Below, piece after piece: positions 9,194 to 18,142 of a stretch of DNA of 64,000 nt. The notes under the pieces were generated by a model, which had not been told where the DNA came from, made no database searches, and saw only the letters and a list, made by a program, of their open reading frames with translations. Both the position numbers and the translations under genes were made by a program. Numbering within the stretch: the stretch's first letter is position 1; each line of letters opens with the position of its first letter. Source of the DNA: Oceanimonas sp. GK1 (GTDB lineage: Bacteria > Pseudomonadota > Gammaproteobacteria > Enterobacterales > Aeromonadaceae); assembly GCF_000243075.1 (NCBI RefSeq), contig NC_016745.1:921659-985658 (forward strand), in the 5' to 3' direction.

Positions 9194-9202
9194 ACGGCAT
9201 TA

Positions 9203-9213
9203 AGCCACGGGCT
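9203..9213. repeat. Target-site duplication, right copy
   Basis: AGCCACGGGCT, identical to 7779-7789. The right half of the split terminator, GGCTGCGTTTTTTATT, spans 9210-9225. A short tandem repeat (ACGTCTA twice) follows at about 9226-9239, before the dolP stop. Confidence 0.92.
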
Positions 9214-9244
9214 GCGTTTTTTATTACGTCTAACGTCTAACGTT

Positions 9245-9823
9245 TCAGGGCGCATCCTGGACGTATTCAAAGGCGGTGACCACCCTGGACACGCCAGCCA
9301 CGTTACGGCTCAGCTGCACGGCGATGTCCGCCTCCTTGCGGGTGACCAGGCCAATCAGGAATACTTCGGTGTTTTCGGTGACCACCTTGAGCTTGGTGCC
9401 GTCGATGTTCTTTTCCGCCAGCAGGGTGCTCTTGACCTTGGAGGTCAGCCAGGTGTCCCTGCTCTGCTGGGCCAGGGTCAGGGGCGGGCCGATGCGCACC
9501 TCGTTGAACACTTCCCTGACCCCGGGCACCTCACGCACTATGGCCTCGGCCCGGGCACGGTAGGCCTCGGTGGGAGTCTGGCCGATCAGCAGGGCCTTGC
9601 CGTTGGTGATGATCACCGCAAAGCGGCTCTCATTCCACATCGGCTTTTCTTCCCCGAGCCGGTGCAAGGCGCGCATTTCCATGGTCTGATCGCCGATCTG
9701 GGTGCCGAAGGTGCGCCTGTCGGTGATCATGTTGGCGCTGGTGGCGCCGCCGGCGGCCACCAGGCCGGCACAGCCCTGCAGCAGGGCAAGGGAAGTCAGC
9801 AGCGTGATCACTGTCTTGTTCAT
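9245..9823 (-). CDS. dolP: Division and outer-membrane lipoprotein DolP (YraP), two BON domains
   Basis: Outer-membrane lipoprotein needed for envelope integrity; in E. coli it binds anionic phospholipid at the division site and supports BamA. The 192-residue product has a lipobox LLQGC (C18) and two BON domains (about 45-115 and 122-190) with the family phrases GKALLIGQTP and TEVFLIGLVT. It is the last gene of lpoA-yraN-diaA-dolP, four bases after diaA. Confidence 0.94.
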   Translation of the reverse strand: MNKTVITLLTSLALLQGCAGLVAAGGATSANMITDRRTFGTQIGDQTMEMRALHRLGEEKPMWNESRFAVIITNGKALLIGQTPTEAYRARAEAIVREVPGVREVFNEVRIGPPLTLAQQSRDTWLTSKVKSTLLAEKNIDGTKLKVVTENTEVFLIGLVTRKEADIAVQLSRNVAGVSRVVTAFEYVQDAP

Positions 9824-9827
9824 GCAG

Positions 9828-10418
9828 TCAGTCCTCCTGGCTGGGAAACAGGGTACGGTCGATGAGATCGCACAGGCAGTGCAGGGTGAGCAGGTTTACC
9901 TCGTGAATGCGCGGTGCCCGCAAGGCTGGCACTCGAATTTCCACGTCGTTGGGGCCGAGCAGGCCGGCCAGCTCGCCGCCGTCGCCGCCGCTCAGCGCCA
10001 CTATGGTCATGTCCCGGCTGAGCGCCGCCTCGGCGGCCTTGATCAGGTTGCGGCTGTGGCCGCTGGTGGAAATCACCACCAGCACGTCGCCGGCCTGGCC
10101 CAGGGCTCGTATCTGGCGGGCATAGGCGTCGTCGAAGTGATGATCCACGGCAATGGCACTGATGCTGCTGGTATCCAGGGTCAGGCACATTGCCGGCAGG
10201 GCCGGACGTTCGGTTTCATAGCGGTTGATAAGCTCGCTGACAAACAGCTGGGCCAGGGCATTGGAGCCGCCATTGCCGCAGACCAGCAGCTTGTTGCCGT
10301 TGAGCAGGCACATCACCATCATCTGCGCCGCGGCCAGAATGTCGTCGGGCAGGGCTTCGGCGGCGGCGATTTTGGTCTGAATGCTTTCGGTAAAGCTGGC
10401 TTTGATTTCTTCCTGCAT
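9828..10418 (-). CDS. diaA: DnaA initiator-associating protein DiaA
   Basis: SIS-domain tetramer that binds DnaA and promotes timely initiation at oriC. The 196-residue product starts [25 protein letters not shown], nearly as in E. coli, and keeps the sugar-phosphate-binding pattern ([25 protein letters not shown]). It lies 8 bases after yraN. The related GmhA is less likely given the start, the C-terminus ([16 protein letters not shown]) and the neighbours. Confidence 0.94.
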   Translation of the reverse strand: MQEEIKASFTESIQTKIAAAEALPDDILAAAQMMVMCLLNGNKLLVCGNGGSNALAQLFVSELINRYETERPALPAMCLTLDTSSISAIAVDHHFDDAYARQIRALGQAGDVLVVISTSGHSRNLIKAAEAALSRDMTIVALSGGDGGELAGLLGPNDVEIRVPALRAPRIHEVNLLTLHCLCDLIDRTLFPSQED

Positions 10419-10426
10419 GAGGCTCC

Positions 10427-10807
10427 TTAAAAGGCGTTGGGTATCCAGTTGAGCTGGTCGCCGTCGCAGGCAACCAGATCGAAACGGCAGGGCTGATGTG
10501 CTTCGTTCAGCCCCTTCATGTGCAGATAGCTGAGGGCGGCACGGCGCAGGCGCTGCTGTTTGGTGGTGGTTACCGACACGGCGGCCCCGCCGAAGCGGCG
10601 ATTCTGGCGATAACGCACCTCCACAAACACCAGGGTTTTTCCCTGGCGCATGATGAGGTCAATTTCGCCCAGTTTGCACTGGTAGTTACGGGCCACCGGC
10701 AGCAATCCCTGAGTGCGCAGGTAGTCTTCGGCCCGGCGTTCATACAGGGCGCCATGGGCGCGTTTATTGTGGCCCGGTTTGCTGTTCGATGGAAAGCCAG
10801 TCGCCAT
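10427..10807 (-). CDS. yraN: YraN family protein (UPF0102), nuclease-like fold
   Basis: Small protein of unknown role with a predicted Holliday-junction-resolvase-like fold. The 126-residue product shows the conserved core [21 protein letters not shown], with D50, E63 and R65 in the positions of a PD-(D/E)xK active site whose lysine is replaced. It overlaps the end of lpoA by 44 bases. The gene order lpoA-yraN-diaA-dolP is as in E. coli. Confidence 0.9.
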   Translation of the reverse strand: MATGFPSNSKPGHNKRAHGALYERRAEDYLRTQGLLPVARNYQCKLGEIDLIMRQGKTLVFVEVRYRQNRRFGGAAVSVTTTKQQRLRRAALSYLHMKGLNEAHQPCRFDLVACDGDQLNWIPNAF

Positions 10808-12602
10808 TGACGTATTCCCTCCATTCCAGGCGGCGCTGTACCACGCCCGCGGGCGATACCGTCAGCTCGCCGGTCAGTCCCGGCACCGCCGGCGCCCCCT
10901 GGCGCAGCGCCGGCAGTTGCATCACCACGGCCCTGGCGTCATAGCCCAGGGCAAACAGCCGCAGCCAGGCGGAGCTGGCATCGGGCCAGAGGGCCAGCAC
11001 CTCCTCCTTCAGCTGGGGCGAGCCGTCAAACATCCAGGGCATGTCCGCCAGCCGTAATCCGGCCAGCTCTCCCATGGGGGCTTCGCCGGCGGGAATGTAG
11101 CTGCGGGAGATCACATAGGTGGGCAGGCGGCCGGCCCGGCTGTCCCGCACAAAGTCGAAATAGGGCAGAATAAAGCGGGTTTCGGCGGCGTTGGAGACCA
11201 TAAACACCGAGTCCGGTGCGCGGGCTTCCGGCACCGCGCCCAAGGGGGTGCCGCCATTCACTGGCAGCCCCGGGCCGGCAGCGGCGGGGCGGCTGCTCAG
11301 GGCCCGGCGCACGTCGGCCTCGATGCCGGCCTGGTTGCTGAAATAGGCCAGGATGGCGGGGCGGCCGCTCTGGGCCTGCCACTGACGGTTGAACTCCGCT
11401 GCCACCCGGCGACCCAGCTCGTTGGCCGGCGCGAACACCAGCGGCTGCTGGTGGCCGTCGTCCCAGATGCGGCGGGCGGCGTCGGCGGCCTCGCCCTCGG
11501 GGGACAGGGAAAAATAATAGAAGCCGGCCAGCTCCGGTTGATAGGCGGGCTGGTTCAGAGCCAGCACCGGAATGGCCGGGTCCTGCTTGAGCAGGGCGTC
11601 CACGTTTTCCTTGAGCAGGGGCCCCAGAATAAAGTCGGCGCCGGCCTGCATCACCTGCAGGTAAAGGGCACCCATCTCGGTCCCCTGAGTGTCAAAAAAG
11701 CTGACCCGGGCAGACTGGCCCTGACCGGCGCTGAGAATGCCGTTGCGAATGGCTTCGCCCTGCTCGGCCAGGCGGCCGGACAGGGGCAGCAGGACGGCGA
11801 TGTGACTCGGGTTGAAGTCTTGTTGCTGCGCCACCGCCTGAGTGTCGGGCAGGTAGGCCCGGCCCGGGTGCTCCGGATAGCTGTTGCTCCAGGACTGCAA
11901 CTGCCAGTTGCGCTGGGCCTCGGGCTGCCCGGTGGCGTTGAGGATGGCCATCAGCCGGAACCAGCCATTGGCCTCGGCGGAATATTGCTCGCTCTGGGCC
12001 TGGCGCAGGTTGGCGGCGGGCACCGCGCTCAGCAGCCGGTGAATGCGCTCGCGGTTGTTGCCCTGGGCGGGGCCGGAAAGCAGCTCATGGCGGGCAATCA
12101 GGGCCAGGGCGGCTTCCAGCGGCTGTTGCTGTTGCTCGTACAGGTTGGCCTGCAACAGCCACAGGTAGGCCCGGGCGGAGGGGGCAAGGGCTTGAGCGTC
12201 GATGCTCTGCAGCCGCTGCAGACCGGCTCCCGGTTGCTGCTCCGTCAGCAGCACGGCGGCGTCGAGCAGAGTGAGCACCGGCTGTTGGGACAGGGAGGCG
12301 GCATTGCGCAGGTTGTTGAGCCGGGCTCTGGCGTCGGCGGTGTTGCCCTGCTGCAGCTGGGCGCGGATGGCCAGTACTCGCCAGGCAAAGGCGTCGTCTC
12401 CGCTGGCGACCTCGGCCTGGGCCGAATACTGCTCGGCTGCGCGGTCAAGGGGACTGAACATGTCCGGTGCCGGCTCGGGCGTGACGGCGGGCTGCATGAG
12501 CCCGGTCCCGCAGGCGGCGAGAACCGATGAAAGCACCAGGGTAAACAGCAGTCGTGTTACACTGGCCCATTGAGTTTGAGTTGCCAATCCCTTATTTCCC
12601 AT
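10764..12602 (-). CDS. lpoA: Penicillin-binding protein activator LpoA
   Basis: Outer-membrane lipoprotein that reaches through the periplasm to activate the transpeptidase PBP1A. The 612-residue product has a lipobox LAAC (C31), an N-terminal helical TPR-like domain (to about 260) and a C-terminal domain of periplasmic binding protein type (from HIAVLLPLSGRLAEQG, about 267 on). It is divergent from rsmI across 69 bases, as in E. coli. Confidence 0.92.
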   Translation of the reverse strand: MGNKGLATQTQWASVTRLLFTLVLSSVLAACGTGLMQPAVTPEPAPDMFSPLDRAAEQYSAQAEVASGDDAFAWRVLAIRAQLQQGNTADARARLNNLRNAASLSQQPVLTLLDAAVLLTEQQPGAGLQRLQSIDAQALAPSARAYLWLLQANLYEQQQQPLEAALALIARHELLSGPAQGNNRERIHRLLSAVPAANLRQAQSEQYSAEANGWFRLMAILNATGQPEAQRNWQLQSWSNSYPEHPGRAYLPDTQAVAQQQDFNPSHIAVLLPLSGRLAEQGEAIRNGILSAGQGQSARVSFFDTQGTEMGALYLQVMQAGADFILGPLLKENVDALLKQDPAIPVLALNQPAYQPELAGFYYFSLSPEGEAADAARRIWDDGHQQPLVFAPANELGRRVAAEFNRQWQAQSGRPAILAYFSNQAGIEADVRRALSSRPAAAGPGLPVNGGTPLGAVPEARAPDSVFMVSNAAETRFILPYFDFVRDSRAGRLPTYVISRSYIPAGEAPMGELAGLRLADMPWMFDGSPQLKEEVLALWPDASSAWLRLFALGYDARAVVMQLPALRQGAPAVPGLTGELTVSPAGVVQRRLEWREYVNGDWLSIEQQTGPQ

Positions 12603-12671
12603 GCTGAGTCATTCTGGTCCTAAGTGTAATCGGGCCGGGACGGTGAAACAATTGCTTGCACAGGAGTCATC

Positions 12672-13511
12672 ATGAACCAGGCCGCCGCCCTTTACATTGT
12701 GCCCACCCCCATCGGAAACCTGGGTGACATCAGCCAGCGTGCGCTGGATACCCTGCGCCAGGTGGATGTGATTGCCTGCGAGGACACCCGCCATACCGGC
12801 AAACTGCTGTCCCATTATCAGATTGGCACCCCTACCTGGGCGCTGCACGACCATAACGAGCAGCACAAGGCGGAGCAGCTGGTGAACCGGTTGCTGGACG
12901 GTAAGAGCATCGCCTTGGTGTCGGATGCGGGCACGCCGCTGATCAGCGACCCCGGTTATCACCTGGTCAACCGCTGTCGCGAGGCTGGCATTCAGGTGGT
13001 GGCGCTGCCCGGCCCCTGTGCCGCGGTCACCGCGCTGTCGGCGGCCGGCCTGCCCACGGATCGTTTTGTGTTCGAAGGCTTTTTGCCCGCCAAGGACAAG
13101 GCCCGTCACGACAAGCTGGAAAGCCTGAAGGACGAGCCCAGAACCATGGTGTTTTACGAATCCCCCCGGCGTCTGCTGGATACAGTGGCGGCGCTGGTTG
13201 AAGTGATGGGCGAAGAGCGCCGGCTGGTGGTGGCCCGGGAGCTGACCAAGGCCTTTGAAACCATTCACGGCCTGCCGGCAGGCGAGATGCTCGACTGGCT
13301 GAAGGAAGACGCCAACCGCTGCCGGGGCGAAATTGTGCTGATGGTGGCCGGACACAAGGCGGACGCCGATGCCCTGCCGGTGCCGGCGCTGAAAACCCTG
13401 GCCCTGCTCAGCGCCGATCTGGGGCTGAAAAAGGCCTCGGCCCTGACTGCCGAGATCCACGGCTTGAAGAAGAACGCCCTGTACAAATACGGGCTGGAAG
13501 CCGGCTTATAA
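12672..13511 (+). CDS. rsmI: 16S rRNA (cytidine-1402 2'-O) methyltransferase RsmI
   Basis: Adds the 2'-O-methyl of m4Cm1402 in the ribosomal P site, using S-adenosylmethionine; its partner for the base methylation is RsmH, encoded 4 kb downstream. The 279-residue product has the tetrapyrrole-methylase fold with [12 protein letters not shown] near the N-terminus, [12 protein letters not shown], and [12 protein letters not shown]. An AGGAG site precedes the ATG. Confidence 0.95.
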   Translation: MNQAAALYIVPTPIGNLGDISQRALDTLRQVDVIACEDTRHTGKLLSHYQIGTPTWALHDHNEQHKAEQLVNRLLDGKSIALVSDAGTPLISDPGYHLVNRCREAGIQVVALPGPCAAVTALSAAGLPTDRFVFEGFLPAKDKARHDKLESLKDEPRTMVFYESPRRLLDTVAALVEVMGEERRLVVARELTKAFETIHGLPAGEMLDWLKEDANRCRGEIVLMVAGHKADADALPVPALKTLALLSADLGLKKASALTAEIHGLKKNALYKYGLEAGL

Positions 13512-13731
13512 TCCGATGTGAAGATCGTCTGCCACAGCGCATAACGTCGACCAAAGGGCCTGCTTCTCGACACGCTTCGAGCACCTCCTTGTGTCGCTCG
13601 GCAAATGCATCTGACCGCCAGGGATGGCGGGAATGCCGAAAATGCAGGAGCAATTTTTCGGCCCCTGCATTTGATCGGTCGTGAAGCAGCTCCCTTTGCC
13701 CTCCTGTTGGTAATCTGAGCTGATTGCCGGG
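13512..13731. other. Intergenic region with two inverted repeats
   Basis: Between convergent rsmI and the chemoreceptor gene. It holds CCGCC-AGGGAT-GGCGG (about 13615-13630) and, just after, AAATGCAGG (13640-13648) with CCTGCATTT (13664-13672). Neither has a proper T run. They may be a dispersed repeat or act together in 3' ends. No gene is supported here. Confidence 0.5.
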
Positions 13732-15618
13732 TTAAACTCTGAATTGCCCCAGCCGCAGTTCCTGCTGTTCCACCTGTTGCTCCATGATGGCACACTGTGC
13801 CACCTGATGGCGGGCGCCATCCGCCACTGCCTGGCCGTGATCACGAATGTTGGTGGTGTTGCGGTTGATCTCCTCGCTGGTGGCGCTTTGCTGCTCGGCG
13901 GCGGTCACGATCTGCAGGTTCATGTCGTCGATACGCGTCATGGCCTCACGAATGCGGGTCAGTAGCGCGTTGGCGGCGCCCGCTTCTTCCGCGGTGCGGC
14001 TGGCGGCGTCACGGCTTCGGTGTATGCGCGACTCGGCCAGGCTCACGCCCTGCTGCAGGCGCTCAATCATCTGGCGAATTTCCTGAGTGGACGCCTGGGT
14101 GCGCGAGGCCAGGGAGCGCACTTCGTCGGCCACCACCGCAAAGCCCCGGCCCGACTCACCGGCCCGGGCCGCCTCGATGGCGGCATTGAGCGCCAGCAGG
14201 TTGGTCTGCTCGGCAATGCCGGTGATCACCGACAGAATGGATTCTATCTGGCCGCTGAGCTGGCTCAGCTCGTTGATGGCCAGGCTGGTTTCGTCCATGT
14301 CCTCGGCCAGCCGGCGAATGGCGCTGGTGGACGATGACACCACGCTCACGCCGTCTTCGGTTTCCCGGCTGGCGTCGGTGGCCGCCTGGGCCGCGTGCTG
14401 GGCGTGGCGGGCCACGTCTTCGGCCGTGACCGTCATTTCCTGCATGGCGGTGGCCAGCTGATCCAACTCCCGTAATTGCTCCTGCAGCCGGCCGGCGGCC
14501 TGCTCGGCTTCCCGAGTGGTATGGCTGGCGCTGGCTTTTACCTGCTGCGAACTGCCCTTGACCTCGCCGATCAGGGTTTGTAAGTGCTGCAGCAGGCCGT
14601 TGAATTCCTGCTCTACCTGAGTGATTTCGTCATTTCCCCGGGCCGGCAGCCGCCGGGTCAGATCCCCTTCGCCCTGGTTGATCTCCTTCAGTGACTGGTG
14701 CAACTGCACCAGCGGGCGCAGCAGATGACGCACCAGAAAGCCCAACAGCAGCAGGCTAAGGGCCACACCGATAAAGGTACCTATTGCTGCCCGGCGGTTA
14801 AGGTTGTCAACCTCGCTCATCACAGTATCCCGATCCAGTACCACGCCGATATACCAGTCCATGCCGCTGAGGCCGTTCAGGGGCGTAAAGGACACCAGCA
14901 GGTCGGCCTCGTTACCGCTTATCTCGGTCAGGGTGGCTTCCAGGGCCGGGGTTTTGCCGTTAAACAAGGTGCTCAGCGGCTGGCCGTTAAGGGCGGCATC
15001 GGGATGGGAAATGATATTGCCCTTGCCGCTCAGCAGAAAGGCATAGCCTGCCTGGTTGAAGTCGAGGGTATTGAGGGCGTCGGAAATCACGCCAAGGTGA
15101 ATGTCGCCGCCAAAGGCGCCGCGGAATTCCCCCTGCTGAGTGAATTTGGTTACGGCGGAGATCATCAGCTCGCCGCTGCTGGCGATCACATAGGGCTCGG
15201 TCAGCACCGCTCGCGGGGCCAGCCGGGCCTGGTCATACCAGGGACGCTGGCGGGCATCCCAGTCGGCCGGCGGGTTCCAACTGGCGTCGTTGGTAATGGC
15301 CCGTCCGCCGGTGCTCTCCAGTCCGCCGAACATGGAGTCGAACTGTTCCACCAGCACAGGATCGGTAAAGGCGGCATTGATCTCGCCGTTGTCAAACCGG
15401 CGATCCAGCTGCTGGGCGGTGAGATCGATCAGCTGCAGCTTGCCGTTGAGCCAGCCGGTGATCTGGCGGGCCAGGGTGTCGCTGGTTTCCATGATGCCGG
15501 CCCGGGTTTGCGCCATCAGGGCGGCGCGCATCTGGGTGGCCTGCAGTACCGACAGCACCCCTGTGGTTAAAAACAGCACGGCCGCCGCCGCCCAGCCGAC
15601 CTTGTGGGCAATCTTCAT
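13732..15618 (-). CDS. Methyl-accepting chemotaxis protein with periplasmic Cache domain
   Basis: Transmembrane chemoreceptor that signals through CheW/CheA. The 628-residue product has a first membrane helix (about 8-28), a periplasmic dCache-like sensor (about 30-270, with [18 protein letters not shown] typical of amino-acid sensors), a second helix (about 275-300), a HAMP domain and a coiled-coil signalling domain with the tip [34 protein letters not shown]. The start at 15618 is 8-9 bases from AAGGA; an ATG at 15624 is too close and the open frame to 15657 is unsupported. The ligand cannot be named. No pentapeptide tether for CheR is visible at the C-terminus. Confidence 0.9.
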   Translation of the reverse strand: MKIAHKVGWAAAAVLFLTTGVLSVLQATQMRAALMAQTRAGIMETSDTLARQITGWLNGKLQLIDLTAQQLDRRFDNGEINAAFTDPVLVEQFDSMFGGLESTGGRAITNDASWNPPADWDARQRPWYDQARLAPRAVLTEPYVIASSGELMISAVTKFTQQGEFRGAFGGDIHLGVISDALNTLDFNQAGYAFLLSGKGNIISHPDAALNGQPLSTLFNGKTPALEATLTEISGNEADLLVSFTPLNGLSGMDWYIGVVLDRDTVMSEVDNLNRRAAIGTFIGVALSLLLLGFLVRHLLRPLVQLHQSLKEINQGEGDLTRRLPARGNDEITQVEQEFNGLLQHLQTLIGEVKGSSQQVKASASHTTREAEQAAGRLQEQLRELDQLATAMQEMTVTAEDVARHAQHAAQAATDASRETEDGVSVVSSSTSAIRRLAEDMDETSLAINELSQLSGQIESILSVITGIAEQTNLLALNAAIEAARAGESGRGFAVVADEVRSLASRTQASTQEIRQMIERLQQGVSLAESRIHRSRDAASRTAEEAGAANALLTRIREAMTRIDDMNLQIVTAAEQQSATSEEINRNTTNIRDHGQAVADGARHQVAQCAIMEQQVEQQELRLGQFRV

Positions 15619-15784
15619 GGTCATCGTCCTTGATGGGTTCCGAAAGAGAATGCTCAATAATAAAGCGCTTCAGGTCGTGGCCCCAGAGCTTGTCTCGGTA
15701 ATTCGTCAAAATGAGATCCCGGCCACTGTTTAGCCTGCAGAAGGTGCAATTTGAATGGGACTGGCGCCCGGCGCCGGCCTGGGG

Positions 15785-15797
15785 TACACTGCGCGCC
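15785..15797 (+). promoter_or_regulatory. rnpB -10 box and GC-rich discriminator
   Basis: TACACT (15785-15790) followed by GCGCGCC immediately before the mature 5' end. A GC discriminator is typical of stringently controlled stable RNA promoters. No good -35 was found at 16-18 bases. Confidence 0.5.
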
Positions 15798-16178
<381 letters not shown>

Positions 16179-16189
16179 TATTTATCCAC

Positions 16190-16217
16190 AACGCAGCCAT
16201 CAGGCTGCGTTGTTTCG
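16190..16217 (+). terminator. Intrinsic terminator of rnpB
   Basis: Stem AACGCAGCC / GGCTGCGTT with loop ATCA, followed by a T-rich stretch (GTTTCGTTAT). Confidence 0.75.
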
Positions 16218-16338
16218 TTATGCCACCGGCTTCCGCGTATTTTTTCTTTGTCTCTCGCCTTTTCACGGCAAATCGCCGTTGGTGTTTTTAAACAGAGTCG
16301 TCAACAGCGCCCTTTGTCGTGAGCAACTATTTCCTTGC

Positions 16339-16367
16339 TTGAAATGCCGGTATTCGCTCCTTACACT
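16339..16367 (+). promoter_or_regulatory. Promoter of the mra/dcw cluster (Pmra)
   Basis: TTGAAA (16339-16344), a 17-base spacer and TACACT (16362-16367), upstream of mraZ. This is the only strong promoter seen before the string of coupled division genes. Confidence 0.75.
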
Positions 16368-16375
16368 TGGTGCGG

Positions 16376-16400
16376 TGGGAAAAAGTGGATCTTTGTGGAA
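16376..16400 (+). promoter_or_regulatory. MraZ operator: three 10-bp-spaced repeats
   Basis: TGGGA (16376-16380), TGGAT (16386-16390) and TGGAA (16396-16400) recur every 10 bases, separated by 5-base spacers. This matches the known layout of MraZ sites just upstream of mraZ. They lie immediately downstream of the -10, suited to autorepression of the cluster. Confidence 0.8.
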
Positions 16401-16425
16401 CAAAGTAGAATTTCAGGGACTCTGA

Positions 16426-16884
16426 ATGTTGCGCGGTGCCCATGCCATCAGCCTGGACAGCAAGGGGCGGCTGGCCATACCAACCCGATATCGTGAGCCG
16501 TTGCGTGATGAATGCGATGGCTTGCTGGTATGCACTATCGACATCAGCCACCCCTGTCTGTTGCTTTACCCGCTGAACGAGTGGGAGCTGGTAGAGAAAA
16601 CCCTGCGCAGCCTGTCGAGTACTCATCCCCAGGAGCGGCGCCTGCAGCGGCTGTTACTGGGGCATGCCGCCGAGTGTGAACTGGATGGCAACGGCCGTTT
16701 TCTGGTGCCGGCGCCCCTTCGGTTGCACGCGGGGCTGGATAAAAAAATCATGCTGGTAGGGCAGCTTAATCGTTTCGAAATCTGGAGCGAGCCCCGCTGG
16801 CAACAACAAATAAACGATGATTTGCAGGCGCTTCCCGAGGAAGGCTGGGACTCATCGGAACGATTGCGGGACTTTTCGCTATAA
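16426..16884 (+). CDS. mraZ: Transcriptional regulator MraZ
   Basis: AbrB-like DNA-binding protein that represses the division cluster. The 152-residue product has two tandem SpoVT/AbrB-type halves with the family motifs [14 protein letters not shown] (11-24) and [14 protein letters not shown]. It is first gene of the cluster, 2 bases before rsmH, with its operator directly upstream. Confidence 0.96.
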   Translation: MLRGAHAISLDSKGRLAIPTRYREPLRDECDGLLVCTIDISHPCLLLYPLNEWELVEKTLRSLSSTHPQERRLQRLLLGHAAECELDGNGRFLVPAPLRLHAGLDKKIMLVGQLNRFEIWSEPRWQQQINDDLQALPEEGWDSSERLRDFSL

Positions 16885-16886
16885 CA

Positions 16887-17831
16887 ATGAGTGAACAACA
16901 GGCACACATTACCGTTCTGCTGGAAGAAGCAGTGGCCGGTCTGAATATTCGTCCCGACGGCATCTATGTCGACGGCACCTTTGGCCGGGGCGGCCACTCG
17001 CGCCATATTCTGTCGAAACTGGGCCCGAATGGCCGCTTGCTGGCCATCGACCGGGATCCGGCGGCCATTGCCGTCGCCGAGCAAATTCATGACTCCCGTT
17101 TTCAAATACTGCACGGCCCTTTTTCCGGTCTGGCCGCCATGATGGAGGCCGAGGGCCTGACCGGCAAGGTGGACGGCGTGCTGCTCGACCTGGGGGTGTC
17201 TTCGCCCCAGCTGGATGAAGCCGAGCGGGGGTTCAGCTTTCAGAAGGACGGCCCCCTCGACATGCGCATGGATCCCGGCAGCGGCCAGAGTGCCGCCGAC
17301 TGGCTCAACCATGCCGATATGGACGACATCGCCTGGGTGCTGAAAACCTTTGGCGAAGAGCGCCATGCCCGCAAGATTGCCCGGGCCATCGTACACGACC
17401 GGCAGACTACGCCCTGGAGCCGAACCCGCCAGCTGGCGGAGATGATCGCCCGGGTCAACCCCAGCAAGGAAAAGAACAAGCACGCCGCCACCCGCAGCTT
17501 TCAGGCCATTCGCATCTACATCAACAGCGAGCTGGACGAGATCGAGCAGGCACTGAATGGCGCCCTGACGGTGCTGGCCCCCGGCGGCCGGTTGTCGGTC
17601 ATCAGTTTCCATTCCCTGGAGGACCGTCTGGTCAAACATTTCATTCGCAAGCAGGAAAAAGGCCCTGAAGTGCCGCCCGGACTGCCCCTGACCGAGGCCC
17701 AGCTGGCCGGTGGCCGGCTGCTGAAAAGCGTGGGCAAGGCGCAAAAGCCGTCGCCCGAGGAAGTGGCCGCCAACCCGCGGGCGCGCAGCTCGGTGCTGCG
17801 GGTGGCCGAGCGGCTGGAGACCTCGGCGTAA
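16887..17831 (+). CDS. rsmH: 16S rRNA (cytosine-1402 N4) methyltransferase RsmH (MraW)
   Basis: Makes the N4-methyl of m4Cm1402, complementing RsmI. The 314-residue product has the SAM-binding GTFGRGGHS (about 30-38) and the family block [20 protein letters not shown]. Its stop overlaps the ftsL start by one base (TAATG). Confidence 0.96.
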   Translation: MSEQQAHITVLLEEAVAGLNIRPDGIYVDGTFGRGGHSRHILSKLGPNGRLLAIDRDPAAIAVAEQIHDSRFQILHGPFSGLAAMMEAEGLTGKVDGVLLDLGVSSPQLDEAERGFSFQKDGPLDMRMDPGSGQSAADWLNHADMDDIAWVLKTFGEERHARKIARAIVHDRQTTPWSRTRQLAEMIARVNPSKEKNKHAATRSFQAIRIYINSELDEIEQALNGALTVLAPGGRLSVISFHSLEDRLVKHFIRKQEKGPEVPPGLPLTEAQLAGGRLLKSVGKAQKPSPEEVAANPRARSSVLRVAERLETSA

Positions 17832-18142
17832 TGGAAAGCCGCATCAACCTGGCCCGGGAAATCGGGCGGGATCTGTGGCGTTACAAATGGCTGCTGGGGC
17901 TGGCCATGATCACCGTGGTGTCGGCCATGACGGTGATCGTGGTGACCCACAGTACCCGTCAAAAAACCAGTGAATACAACGAGCTGATGGCCGAGCAGGA
18001 CAAGCTCGACATCGAATGGCGCAACCTGCTGCTGGAGCAGAACACCCTGATGGAGCACAGCCGCATCGAGGCCCTGGCCCGGGAAAAACTGGGCATGAAG
18101 CGGCCCGAGCCGGGCAAGGAAAAACTGGTGATGCAACCATGA
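17831..18142 (+). CDS. ftsL: Cell division protein FtsL
   Basis: Single-pass inner-membrane protein that forms the FtsQLB complex and relays activation to FtsWI. The 103-residue product has a cytoplasmic N-terminus, one membrane helix (about 20-40) and a periplasmic coiled coil (about 43-80) ending in the conserved IEALAREKLGMKRP. It overlaps rsmH by one base and ftsI by four. Confidence 0.94.
   Translation: MESRINLAREIGRDLWRYKWLLGLAMITVVSAMTVIVVTHSTRQKTSEYNELMAEQDKLDIEWRNLLLEQNTLMEHSRIEALAREKLGMKRPEPGKEKLVMQP

Larger units (their letters stand above)
7790..9202 (+). mobile_element. Complete IS4-family insertion sequence, 1413 bp
   Basis: The element starts TAATGCCGATCAGTTAAG (7790-7807) and ends CTTAAGTGAACGGCATTA (9185-9202). 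These 18-bp inverted ends match at 16 positions and resemble the termini of E. coli IS4. One intact transposase fills it, and perfect 11-bp target repeats flank it, so the insertion looks recent. The target was the loop of the terminator shared by sspB and dolP, so no gene is broken. Confidence 0.95.

Noticed and set aside
11451..12530. Long plus-strand open frame opposite lpoA, and similar long frames opposite secA, valS, pepA and the 754-residue lipoprotein gene
   Set aside because: They are mirror frames of high-GC genes: low complexity (Gly/Gln/His-rich), no ribosome sites, and fully overlapped by clearly conserved proteins.
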